DNA of 6,472 bases, taken from Clostridia bacterium (GTDB lineage Bacteria; Bacillota; Peptococcia; DRI-13; DTU073). A program made the translations under genes and the position numbers. The stretch is taken from NCBI GenBank assembly GCA_012842035.1, contig DUTO01000149.1, positions 1 to 6,472 on the forward strand, written 5' to 3'. Under the pieces are notes generated by a model. That model was given only the letters and a program-made list of their open reading frames with translations, was not told the DNA's origin and ran no database searches. Below are positions 1-6,447 of the stretch, in pieces (the first letter of the stretch is position 1; each line of letters starts with the position of its first letter).

Positions 1-1422
1 ATCTAGACGACTAAGTGGAGCTTGCTGAGGGGCAACTTGCAATATTTCAGGATTTTCTTTAGCTTCTTTAGCTATTTCAAGCATCGCTGTAGCAAACTGA
101 TCAAGTGTACTTTTATTTTCTGTTTCCGTAGGCTCAATCATCAAAGCTTCGGATACAATCAAGGGGAAATATACTGTCGGGGGATGAAAACCATAATCAA
201 GCAAACGTTTAGCTATATCTATCGTCCGCACTGCCGCCTTTTTTGTCTTCGTTTTTTTAGTTTGTGGGGGAGCAATTACAAACTCATGCTTACAAGGACC
301 TGGAAAAGGCTGCACATAATCCTCGCCCAATAAGCTCAAAAGATAATTAGCATTAAGTACGGCCTTGCTACTTGCTTCTTTCAAACCCTCGCCACCCAAC
401 ATTAAGATATAAGTAAAAGCTTTCACTAGCACCGTAAAATTACCGTAAAATGCTTTTACCCGACCAATAGACTGGGGTCGGTTATCTTCTAACCGATACA
501 TCTGCTTCTCTCGGTCATAAATAATCACCGGTTTAGGCAAAAAAGGTTCTAAACATTTTTTTACGCCCACGGGACCTGAACCGGGTCCACCACCACCATG
601 AGGTGTGGAAAACGTTTTATGGAGATTAAAATGAACCACATCAAACCCCATATCCCCCGGGCGTGAGTAACCCATAATCGCATTCATGTTGGCCCCATCA
701 TAATACAAAAGACCTCCGGCCTCGTGTACTATTGCCGCAATCTCTTTAATCTGAGTTTCAAACAAACCGAGTGTATTAGGGTTAGTTAACATTAATGCTG
801 CCGTATCTTTACCTACCACCTTTTTTAAAGCTGCCAGGTCTACTCGACCTTGTTCATTAGAAGGCACCTGAATTATTTCACAACCGGCTAAAGAAGCTGT
901 CGCCGGATTGGTACCATGGGCAGAATCGGGAATCAGCACCTTATTACGTTCTTTTTCACCTTGAGCCGCATGATAAGCCATAATCAATAACAGACCTGTT
1001 AATTCACCATGGGCTCCTGCAGCAGGTTGCAAAGTAAAAGCATCCATCCCGGCAATTTCGGCTAAATATTCTTGAGTTTTGGCCATTAACTCTAAAGAAC
1101 CCTGCACACTTTCCACAGGTTGATAAGGATGAAGATTGCTAAATCCCTCTAGGTTAGCCGCATCCTCATTTATTTTAGGGTTATATTTCATCGTACAACT
1201 ACCCAAAGGATAAAACCCCGTATCCACACCATAATTCAAATTAGACAAACGTGTATAATGACGCACTACTTCGACCTCTGTTAACTGAGGCAACAAAGGA
1301 GCCTTTTTTCTTCTTAATTTCGCCGGTATCACTTCATCAAGAGGACAAGTAGGAACATCTAAAGCCGGCAAATAATGCCCTCTTCTACCGGGTACGCTTT
1401 TTTCAAAAATTAGTTTTTCCAC
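1..1422 (-). CDS. gcvPB: Glycine dehydrogenase (decarboxylating) subunit 2, GcvPB; 3' end outside window
   Basis: This is the PLP-carrying half of the split glycine decarboxylase (P-protein) of the glycine cleavage system. With GcvPA it decarboxylates glycine and puts the aminomethyl group on lipoyl-GcvH. The frame is open for 474 codons without a stop. Visible landmarks are the N-terminal EKSVPGRRG (residues 7-15), YPLGSCTMKYNPK (71-83), SAHGTNPAT (167-175), NLHKTFSTPHGGGGPG with the PLP lysine K269 (266-281), and RTIDIAKRLLDYGFHPPTVYFP (399 onward). It begins with GTG at 1422, which gives the family-typical start; an in-frame TAG lies just upstream and the next ATG is residue 78. The start overlaps the gcvPA end by 20 bp, and a run of seven G about 8 nt upstream may serve as the ribosome binding site. 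The window stops at APLSRLD, so roughly 15 C-terminal residues are missing. A lysine-rich stretch near residues 389-395 is unusual. The identification is secure. Confidence 0.97.
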   Translation of the reverse strand, partial: MEKLIFEKSVPGRRGHYLPALDVPTCPLDEVIPAKLRRKKAPLLPQLTEVEVVRHYTRLSNLNYGVDTGFYPLGSCTMKYNPKINEDAANLEGFSNLHPYQPVESVQGSLELMAKTQEYLAEIAGMDAFTLQPAAGAHGELTGLLLIMAYHAAQGEKERNKVLIPDSAHGTNPATASLAGCEIIQVPSNEQGRVDLAALKKVVGKDTAALMLTNPNTLGLFETQIKEIAAIVHEAGGLLYYDGANMNAIMGYSRPGDMGFDVVHFNLHKTFSTPHGGGGPGSGPVGVKKCLEPFLPKPVIIYDREKQMYRLEDNRPQSIGRVKAFYGNFTVLVKAFTYILMLGGEGLKEASSKAVLNANYLLSLLGEDYVQPFPGPCKHEFVIAPPQTKKTKTKKAAVRTIDIAKRLLDYGFHPPTVYFPLIVSEALMIEPTETENKSTLDQFATAMLEIAKEAKENPEILQVAPQQAPLSRLD

Positions 1423-2761
1423 TACCTGTGCCCCCCCACACTTGAACTAACCTATCTATTTCTGCTTTAGTGCGCATTTCTGTTACACATAAAAGCAAAT
1501 GACTTTCCAGGCCTGGATAATATTTACCTAAATCAAGCCCTCCTAAAATACCCGCTTCCCAAAGGCGTTGATTAATCTTCCCGGGCGCTTCTTCCGTCTT
1601 CACCACAAACTCACGAAAAAAAGGAGCCTTAAACGGTGCGGTAACTCCCGGCAATTCAACTAAACGACTTTTAGTATAATAACTTTTCTGCAAACACTGC
1701 TGACTCACTTCCGCTAAACCTTGTGAACCAAGTAAAGCTAGATACATAGTAGCGGCTAACGCACACAGAGATTGATTAGAACAAATATTAGAACCTGCTT
1801 TCTCCCGACGAATATGTTGTTCCCGTGCCTGTAAAGTAAGGACAAAACCTTCCCTACCGAAGCGATCTACCGTTTGACCCACAATCCGACCGGGTAACCG
1901 TCGCACATACTTTTCCCGGCAGGCCATAAAACCTAAATAGGGACCGCCAAAACTAAGAGGAAGCCCTAAACTCTGCCCTTCGCCTACAACTATATCTGCT
2001 CCTAATTTTCCTGGACTTTCCAGAATACCCAAAGCAAGAGGGTCAACACAAGCAATCAATAAGCCACCTTGTTCATGAATAAGTTCCGCAAATAAAGAAA
2101 AGTCTTCCAGACAACCAAAAAAATTCGGGCTGGAAATTAAAACAGCAGCTACTTCCTTAGTAAGCACCCTCGCTAATTCCTCTGCACTGGTCAACCCCTC
2201 CTCATAAGGCAACCAAATAATTTCTATACCCTTACGTAAAAGATAAGTTTGCAATGTTTCCTGATACTCCGGATGAACTAAAGTACTAACCGCAACCTTA
2301 CTCCTTCTAGTAGCCTCTACGGCCATCAAAGCAGCCTCCGCAAGTGCCGTAGCCCCATCATAATGAGAAGAGTTGGCCACATCCATGCCCGTTAATTCAC
2401 AAATACTAGTCTGATATTCAAAAATAGCCTGTAATGTTCCTTGGCTTATTTCGGCCTGGTAGGGCGTATAAGCAGTATAAAATTCAGAACGAGAAAGCAA
2501 ATGATTTACAGCCTTAGGTCGATAATGCTCATAAGAACCGGCCCCTCTAAAACAAAGATATTCACCTGTATGTTTATTTTTTTCTGCCAAGCTGACAACT
2601 TCTTCCCAAGCTTCTTTTTCAGAAAGACCGGGAGGAAGATGAAGTGGTCTATCTAAACAAAGCTCTGCCGGAATATCGCTAAAAAGAGCGTCCACGGAAG
2701 ATACTCCCATCGTCTGCAGCATTGCTTTTTCCTCTGCACAAGTATGAGGCAAAAAAGACAT
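1403..2761 (-). CDS. gcvPA: Glycine dehydrogenase (decarboxylating) subunit 1, GcvPA
   Basis: This is subunit 1 of the two-subunit P-protein and works as a complex with GcvPB. Its fold is like that of PLP enzymes, but it lacks the PLP lysine. At 452 residues it is the usual family length. Landmarks are SFLPHT at the N-terminus, FRGAGSYEHYRP (71-82), FYTAYTPYQAEISQGTLQ (94-111), the TGMDVANSSHYDGATA segment (124-139), SPNFFGCLED (211-220), SFGGPYLGFMA (270-280) and REQHIRREKAGSNICSNQ (313-330). I chose the ATG at 2761, not an upstream in-frame start at 2794. The 2761 ATG has a perfect AGGAGG 9 nt upstream and gives the family-typical N-terminus, while 2794 would overlap gcvH by 29 bp. It lies 4 bp after gcvH and overlaps gcvPB by 20 bp. 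The C-terminal tail GGTGSGKTNF is encoded within and just before this overlap and resembles a P-loop only by chance. Confidence 0.97.
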   Translation of the reverse strand: MSFLPHTCAEEKAMLQTMGVSSVDALFSDIPAELCLDRPLHLPPGLSEKEAWEEVVSLAEKNKHTGEYLCFRGAGSYEHYRPKAVNHLLSRSEFYTAYTPYQAEISQGTLQAIFEYQTSICELTGMDVANSSHYDGATALAEAALMAVEATRRSKVAVSTLVHPEYQETLQTYLLRKGIEIIWLPYEEGLTSAEELARVLTKEVAAVLISSPNFFGCLEDFSLFAELIHEQGGLLIACVDPLALGILESPGKLGADIVVGEGQSLGLPLSFGGPYLGFMACREKYVRRLPGRIVGQTVDRFGREGFVLTLQAREQHIRREKAGSNICSNQSLCALAATMYLALLGSQGLAEVSQQCLQKSYYTKSRLVELPGVTAPFKAPFFREFVVKTEEAPGKINQRLWEAGILGGLDLGKYYPGLESHLLLCVTEMRTKAEIDRLVQVWGGTGSGKTNF

Positions 2762-2765
2762 TAAT

Positions 2766-3143
2766 TTATTCCTCCTCAGCGACAAATTCTGCATATTCTT
2801 CAGCTGTTAAAAGGTCATCTGCCAATTCCTCTATTTCCATCTCTACTAACCAACCTTCCCCATAAGGGTCATCGTTAATTAATTCCGGAGTGGCAAAAAG
2901 GTTTTCATTAACTTGTTTGACAATCCCTGTACAAGGAGCATAGATATCAGAAATGGCTTTTACTGATTCGACTACTCCTAAGGACTCACCGGCATTTAAC
3001 TTTGTTCCCACTTTTGGTAAATCCACAAAAACAACATCACCCAAAGCATCTTGGGCATATTCAGTAATTCCTACTGTGCCCCATTTGTCCCTAACTAAGA
3101 GCCATTCATGCTCTTTGGTATACTTTAAATTCTCAGGATACAT
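2766..3143 (-). CDS. gcvH: Glycine cleavage system H protein (lipoyl carrier)
   Basis: GcvH is the small lipoylated shuttle that carries the aminomethyl intermediate from the P-protein to GcvT; its dihydrolipoyl arm is then reoxidised by L-protein. The product is 125 residues, a normal length. Residues 10-14 (KEHEW) and 32-40 are typical of the family. The lipoyl site is ESVKA with the modified lysine K62, followed by the conserved SDIYAP segment; NDDPYGEGWLV (90-100) is the C-terminal signature. The ATG at 3143 is chosen because GGGAGGT lies 9 nt upstream and because MYPENLKYTKEHEW matches the family. A GTG six codons further upstream would place the ribosome binding site inside the gene. 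It lies 7 bp after gcvT and 4 bp before gcvPA. The acidic tail codons (EEE, then stop) double as the gcvPA ribosome binding site. Confidence 0.97.
   Translation of the reverse strand: MYPENLKYTKEHEWLLVRDKWGTVGITEYAQDALGDVVFVDLPKVGTKLNAGESLGVVESVKAISDIYAPCTGIVKQVNENLFATPELINDDPYGEGWLVEMEIEELADDLLTAEEYAEFVAEEE
2771..2776 (-). promoter_or_regulatory. gcvPA ribosome binding site, inside the end of gcvH
   Basis: A perfect AGGAGG on the minus strand, 9 nt before the ATG at 2761. It is formed by the Glu codons at the gcvH C-terminus and fixes the gcvPA start at 2761. Confidence 0.85.
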
Positions 3144-3150
3144 CTTTTTT

Positions 3151-4251
3151 CTACCTCCCACTTTTATAAAAAGGTTTTTTGATAATACGAGCTTTTAAAC
3201 TTTTACCCCTAATGACTACCGAAATTTCATTGTCCACAAAAGCGTGTGCACTTGTCACATAACCCAAGCCAAAATTTTCTTCTAAAGTAGGTGCATAACT
3301 ACCCGAAGTTACTTGACCAATAACAATGCCATCTTTTTGTAAAAGATAACCTTCTCTGGGTATCCCTCTTTCTAACATCTTAAAACCTACCAATTTACGA
3401 GCTAATCCCTCTTTTTTTTGTTTCTCTAAAACGCCTTTTCCGATAAAGTCATCCTTCGACCAAGCCACAAAAAACCCTAATCCAGCTTCTAAAGGAGTAG
3501 TCGTTTCTGTCAACTCTTGACCATATAAAGAGAGACCGGCTTCAAAACGCAAAGTATCTCTTGCCCCTAATCCGGCCGGAACTAAGCCGACTTCTTGACC
3601 TGCTTGCAGCAATTTATCCCAAATTAAAGGCGTTTTATCCACAGCAAGATAAATCTCGAAACCAGCTTCACCCGTATAACCGGTTCGCGAAATTAAAGCT
3701 TTTATACCTGCTATTTCGGAAATAACAAAATAAAAAGACTTTAAATCAGCCACAGAAACAGCAGAAACACCGGCTAAAATCTGTTCAGCTAAAGGTCCCT
3801 GTAAAGCCAAAAGCCCTATTTCGGCCGAACGATCTCGTATCCTTATTTCTTGTTCTGCCGGCAACTGCTCCTTGAGCCAAGCCAAATCTTTATCTTTATT
3901 CCCGGCATTAACTACTAACCAGTATTGCTCATCTGCTAATTTATAAACTAATAAGTCATCAACTATCCCCCCTGTAGGATAACACATCAAACTATATAAA
4001 GCTTGACCCACAGTTAGCTTCGCTAAGTCATTAGTTAACAGTCTCTGTAAAAACGCAAATGAGTCCCTGCCACTTACCTCTATTTCTCCCATATGCGAAA
4101 CATCGAAAAGGCCTGCGGCAGTACGTACAGCACGATGTTCGGATAGAATGCTTTTATACTGTACAGGCATTTCCCAACCACCAAACTCAACCATTTTCGC
4201 ACCTAAAGCCACGTGCTTAGGATAAAGAACCGTTCTTTTCCCCGGCGACAT
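3151..4251 (-). CDS. gcvT: Aminomethyltransferase, glycine cleavage system T protein
   Basis: GcvT takes the aminomethyl group from lipoyl-GcvH, releases ammonia and forms 5,10-methylene-tetrahydrofolate. The product is 366 residues, the full family length. Visible family features are GGWEMPVQY (24-32), GLFDVSHMGEI (47-57), the folate-site stretch PTGGIVDD with the conserved aspartate pair D98/D99 (92-99), LALQGP (148-153), SRTGYTGEAGFEIY (188-201), GLGARDTLRFEAGL (227-240), LYGQEL (242-247) and the C-terminal barrel domain with GYVTSG-like segments (IGQVTSGSYAPTLE 311-324). I prefer the ATG at 4251, with AGAGGTG 6 nt upstream, over an in-frame GTG at 4260 that sits directly on that ribosome binding site. 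It is the first gene of the operon and follows a leader of about 77 nt. Confidence 0.97.
   Translation of the reverse strand: MSPGKRTVLYPKHVALGAKMVEFGGWEMPVQYKSILSEHRAVRTAAGLFDVSHMGEIEVSGRDSFAFLQRLLTNDLAKLTVGQALYSLMCYPTGGIVDDLLVYKLADEQYWLVVNAGNKDKDLAWLKEQLPAEQEIRIRDRSAEIGLLALQGPLAEQILAGVSAVSVADLKSFYFVISEIAGIKALISRTGYTGEAGFEIYLAVDKTPLIWDKLLQAGQEVGLVPAGLGARDTLRFEAGLSLYGQELTETTTPLEAGLGFFVAWSKDDFIGKGVLEKQKKEGLARKLVGFKMLERGIPREGYLLQKDGIVIGQVTSGSYAPTLEENFGLGYVTSAHAFVDNEISVVIRGKSLKARIIKKPFYKSGR
3153..3159 (-). promoter_or_regulatory. gcvH ribosome binding site, inside the end of gcvT
   Basis: GGGAGGT on the minus strand, 9 nt before the gcvH ATG at 3143. It is made of the last codons of gcvT (Gly, Arg, first base of the TAG stop), which suggests translational coupling of gcvT and gcvH. 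Confidence 0.8.
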
Positions 4252-4257
4252 CACCTT

Positions 4258-4264
4258 CACCTCT
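4258..4264 (-). promoter_or_regulatory. gcvT ribosome binding site
   Basis: On the minus strand this reads AGAGGTG, 6 nt before the ATG at 4251. It decides the start: the alternative GTG at 4260 lies inside this site and would have no ribosome binding site of its own. Confidence 0.7.
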
Positions 4265-4282
4265 TTTTAATTTATCCTTCCC

Positions 4283-4300
4283 TGTGTCTCGAAAAACACA
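4283..4300 (-). promoter_or_regulatory. Small UUCG-loop hairpin in the gcv leader
   Basis: The minus-strand leader contains TGTGTTTTTCGAGACACA. It can fold into a 7-bp stem (one U-G pair) closed by a UUCG tetraloop, 18 nt upstream of the gcvT ribosome binding site. It has no following U-run, so it is not an intrinsic terminator. It may stabilise the 5' end of the mRNA or be of no importance. Confidence 0.4.
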
Positions 4301-4316
4301 AATCTCAGTTATATGT

Positions 4317-4345
4317 ATATAGTATATCAAATATATAATATAGTA
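4317..4345. repeat. Direct repeat ATATAGTA, 21 bp apart, on the gcv promoter
   Basis: ATATAGTA occurs at 4317-4324 and at 4338-4345 on the plus strand, 21 bp start to start, about two helical turns. One copy overlaps the -10 hexamer of the gcv promoter and the other lies just downstream of the predicted transcription start. This is the layout expected of a repressor operator. The region is so AT-rich that chance is a real alternative. Confidence 0.35.
4334..4339 (+). promoter_or_regulatory. Possible -10 element for the divergent gene
   Basis: A perfect TATAAT on the plus strand, placed so that transcription would start near 4346, about 30 nt before the ATG at 4377. No good -35 is present at 16-19 bp spacing; the best match is about three of six. 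It lies back to back with the gcv -10 element, so the two promoters would compete. The surrounding TA-rich sequence makes a chance match easy. Confidence 0.35.
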
Positions 4346-4363
4346 CCTTTGACTGTTTGGCAA
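4335..4363 (-). promoter_or_regulatory. Sigma-A-type promoter of the gcv operon
   Basis: On the minus strand, TTGCCA (4363-4358) is followed after exactly 17 bp by TATTAT (4340-4335). Each hexamer matches five of six consensus positions. The expected start of transcription is the G at about 4328, seven bases downstream, giving a leader of about 77 nt before the gcvT ATG. The -35 hexamer overlaps the ribosome binding site of the divergent gene. The position was found by reading only; no transcript evidence is available. Confidence 0.7.
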
Positions 4364-4367
4364 GGAG
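4362..4367 (+). promoter_or_regulatory. Ribosome binding site of the unknown exported protein
   Basis: AAGGAG lies 9 nt before the ATG at 4377. It is the main reason to believe that this plus-strand frame is translated and that the start is correct. Confidence 0.75.
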
Positions 4368-4376
4368 CGAAAAAAA

Positions 4377-5357
4377 ATGAAACAGAAAATACTACATAGA
4401 GTATTTCTCTTTCTCCTTCTTTTTCTTACCTGGCTGGATATCACAAAATTTCTCACTACACCGGTCAGTAAAATCAGTGAACCTATTCCTATCTTTCCCC
4501 AAATCCAAATCAATCTTCTTAAATCAAGTCAACCAAATTTAGTCCATGATGCTCTGCAAGAAACTGGGAAAATGCTCCTGCGTTATTTTGTCCCCCACCT
4601 TGCTCATGAGCCCTGGCAAACAGATTTTGTGTTTATAAATTTATTACCCAATGACGAACCGGAAGTTGCCCTAGCCTTATCCCTACCCCCGGAAAAAGGG
4701 ATTATCATTATCTTGCAAAAAAGAACTAATTATTATTTTATTGTCTCTTATCAAGAACATTTTTTCCCGATCAGCAAACTAGAAGTCCTCCCGTTTAAAA
4801 ATAAACAAGATTTTTTAGTAACTAAAGAAGAACAAGACAACATTTTAAACAAGTCCTCCCTCGTTAAAATATGGTTCTGGAATGAAAACAATCTCCAAGA
4901 AACATTTAGCGAAAACATATCCTGGGAGATTACTTGGTTCGACTTTACTGCGGAAACACAAAAATGGTATCACCTGCAACAAAACTTAAATCTTACTTAT
5001 CACCACTCAGCAGAAAAAATCAGTATCACAACAGAAGGAGAACAACAATTCTCTGAAGTTCCTCTTAAAAACACCATCTTTCCTCTGTTCTATACTTATG
5101 ACGCTTCCCTACCTAACACTATACTTAAAAACCGTCCTCTGCTGCAAGAATATTATTGGGATGACTATTGGCAAAAGTTTATTCTCCAAACTTGTTTTTA
5201 TCACCCTCCGGGCGAAGCTACACCCCAAGAAGTAGCCATCCTCAAAGACCTCTCCCAACACTTAAAGTCCTTAGCTTTTGAGAAAGAAGAGCAATACCAA
5301 GTTATAAATAAAAAAAAGGAGATTTTCTCCTTTAACAAAAACAGCTTAATTAATTAG
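4377..5357 (+). CDS. Hypothetical protein with N-terminal signal or anchor, function unknown
   Basis: I do not recognise this 326-residue protein. It has a basic N-terminus (K2, K4, R8) followed by a strongly hydrophobic run VFLFLLLFLTWL (9-20), as in a Sec signal peptide or a signal anchor. There is no clear signal peptidase I site and no lipobox; the only cysteine is at 273. The rest looks soluble and rich in alternating hydrophobic/polar stretches, suggesting beta strands, with many aromatic residues, e.g. KIWFWNENN (164-172) and ISWEITWFDF (181-190). The C-terminus has aromatic-rich EYYWDDYWQ (258-266) and ends with a lysine-rich tail. The first strands (DFVFINLLPNDEPEVALAL, 83-101) are loosely like bladed beta-repeat proteins, which is only an impression. 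A good ribosome binding site supports translation. It is divergent from gcvT and convergent with the flavoprotein gene, so it is probably not part of either pathway. Confidence 0.8.
   Translation: MKQKILHRVFLFLLLFLTWLDITKFLTTPVSKISEPIPIFPQIQINLLKSSQPNLVHDALQETGKMLLRYFVPHLAHEPWQTDFVFINLLPNDEPEVALALSLPPEKGIIIILQKRTNYYFIVSYQEHFFPISKLEVLPFKNKQDFLVTKEEQDNILNKSSLVKIWFWNENNLQETFSENISWEITWFDFTAETQKWYHLQQNLNLTYHHSAEKISITTEGEQQFSEVPLKNTIFPLFYTYDASLPNTILKNRPLLQEYYWDDYWQKFILQTCFYHPPGEATPQEVAILKDLSQHLKSLAFEKEEQYQVINKKKEIFSFNKNSLIN
5311..5333 (-). terminator. Intrinsic terminator of the flavoprotein gene
   Basis: On the minus strand, AAAGGAGA and TCTCCTTT form a perfect 8-bp stem with a 3-nt AAA loop, followed by a run of T that continues to about 5311. 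It begins 16 bp after the stop of the minus-strand flavoprotein gene. It lies entirely inside the last codons of the convergent plus-strand gene (the KKKEIFSF region). In the plus direction only three T follow the stem within its arm, so it should work poorly there. Confidence 0.8.
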
Positions 5358-6447
5358 CCCTAACAACTTGTGCCGCTTTTTCTCCGGCTAAATAACCTGT
5401 GGAAAAAGCGGCTTGTAAATTAAACCCGCCCGTAACACCGGCTATATCTAAGACTTCTCCTGCAAAATATAAACGCTTAACTAATTTCGACTTCATGGTA
5501 CCCGCCTCAATTTCTCGTAAAGAAACACCTCCAGCGGTAATAATCGCCTCAGCCCAAGGACGTGGTCCTAAAACAGTCATTTTTAATCCTCTTAAAGTTC
5601 GCAACAAACTTCTCCGTTCATCTTTGGTAATTTGATGAACAAATTTAGTGGGTGAAATTCCACTTAGCCTTATAACCACAGGGATTAAGCGTCGCGGCAA
5701 AAGGTCATCCAAAGCATTTTGCAATTGTTTACGCTGATATTTGTAAAAATCACGTTGTAGTCTTTGCTCTAATTTGTTTTCGTCTAGAGCAGGTTTAAGA
5801 TTGATCACTAAAGATAAACCTTGCCGAATTTTTTCTTGTTCTGCTAAATGACTTAAGGTTAGAATCACCGGCCCAGATACCCCAAAATGCGTAAATAGCA
5901 TTTCCCCAAATTCCCGACCTAAAACCTTTTCCCCTTGTACAAGCCTAACCTCCACATTTTTTAAAGTTAAACCTTGCAAGTCCTTAACCCACGCCTCCAG
6001 AATATTAAGGGGAACTAAGGCAGGTCTGGGAGTAATTACTTGATGTCCTAATTGCAGAGCCCATTGATAACCATCACCTGTAGAACCTGTTGCCGGATAC
6101 GACTTACCACCTGTAGCCATCACCACCGCTGCACAGTCAATCTTTTCTTGGGTTGTCTGCACACCTTTGACCTGACCTGCTTCCACTAATATTCCTAATA
6201 CTTCTTCTGCCGTCCTTATTTCTACCTTGCTTTCCCTGACATACCTAAACAAAGCCTGAACGATATCTTCAGCGCGATCAGAAACCGGAAAAACTCGCCC
6301 TCCTCTTTCTACCTTTAACTCCACACCATGTTTTGTCAATACAGCCATCAAGTCCTGATTGCAGAAATGATGAAAGGCACTATAAAGAAAACGCCCCCCG
6401 CCATAATAACTCTCAATAAAAGTATCTAAGTCACTATTATTAGTAAC
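5350..6447 (-). pseudogene. BaiN/HI0933-family FAD-dependent oxidoreductase, N-terminus cut off by an inverted junction
   Basis: This encodes the C-terminal 365 residues of an HI0933/YhiN/BaiN-type flavoprotein, a family of about 400-420 residues with mostly uncertain substrates. Numbering from the break, VTNNSDL opens the frame and GGGRFLYSAFHHFCNQDLMA follows at 16-35. Then come GGRVFPVSD (49-57), ATGGKSYPATGSTGDGYQWA (111-130), GEMLFTHFGVSGPVIL (181-196) and the C-terminal FAD signature GEVLDIAGVTGGFN (330-343). The missing part is about 44 residues: the Rossmann GxGxxG dinucleotide site and the K-L-L-x-T-G-K-G-R-C-N motif. Directly upstream of V1 the frame meets two TAA stops that belong to an inverted piece of this same gene. 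A TTG at 6351 could be taken as a start but would cut further into conserved sequence, so I reject it. If the junction is an artefact, the real gene is intact and ordinary. Confidence 0.85.

Noticed and set aside
22..333. Plus-strand open frame of 103 codons
   Set aside because: It is antisense to well-conserved gcvPB codons and its product is low-complexity with no ribosome binding site.
1403..1435. Walker A-like GGTGSGKT at the GcvPA C-terminus
   Set aside because: GcvPA is not an NTP-binding protein. The motif is at the extreme tail, with no Walker B or fold behind it, and arises from sequence constrained by the overlapping gcvPB start.
2441..2656. Plus-strand open frame of 71 codons
   Set aside because: Shadow of gcvPA, which has unmistakable family motifs on the other strand.
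2953..3198. Plus-strand open frame of 81 codons across gcvH
   Set aside because: Antisense to the lipoyl domain of gcvH; no independent coding evidence.
4349..4354. TTGACT as a -35 box on the plus strand
   Set aside because: A -10 would fall at about 4372, in the A-run and start codon of the gene, and none is there.
4217..4513. Minus-strand open frame of 98 codons spanning the gcvT start and the divergent gene
   Set aside because: It overlaps the gcv promoter, the gcvT start and the N-terminus of the plus-strand gene, which has a better ribosome binding site and a sensible signal sequence.
5399..5635. Plus-strand open frame of 78 codons
   Set aside because: Antisense to the conserved C-terminal FAD signature of the flavoprotein gene.
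6349..6351. TTG start for the flavoprotein gene
   Set aside because: Conserved family sequence (GGGRFLYSAF, NQD) continues in frame upstream of it to 6447, so it is internal.
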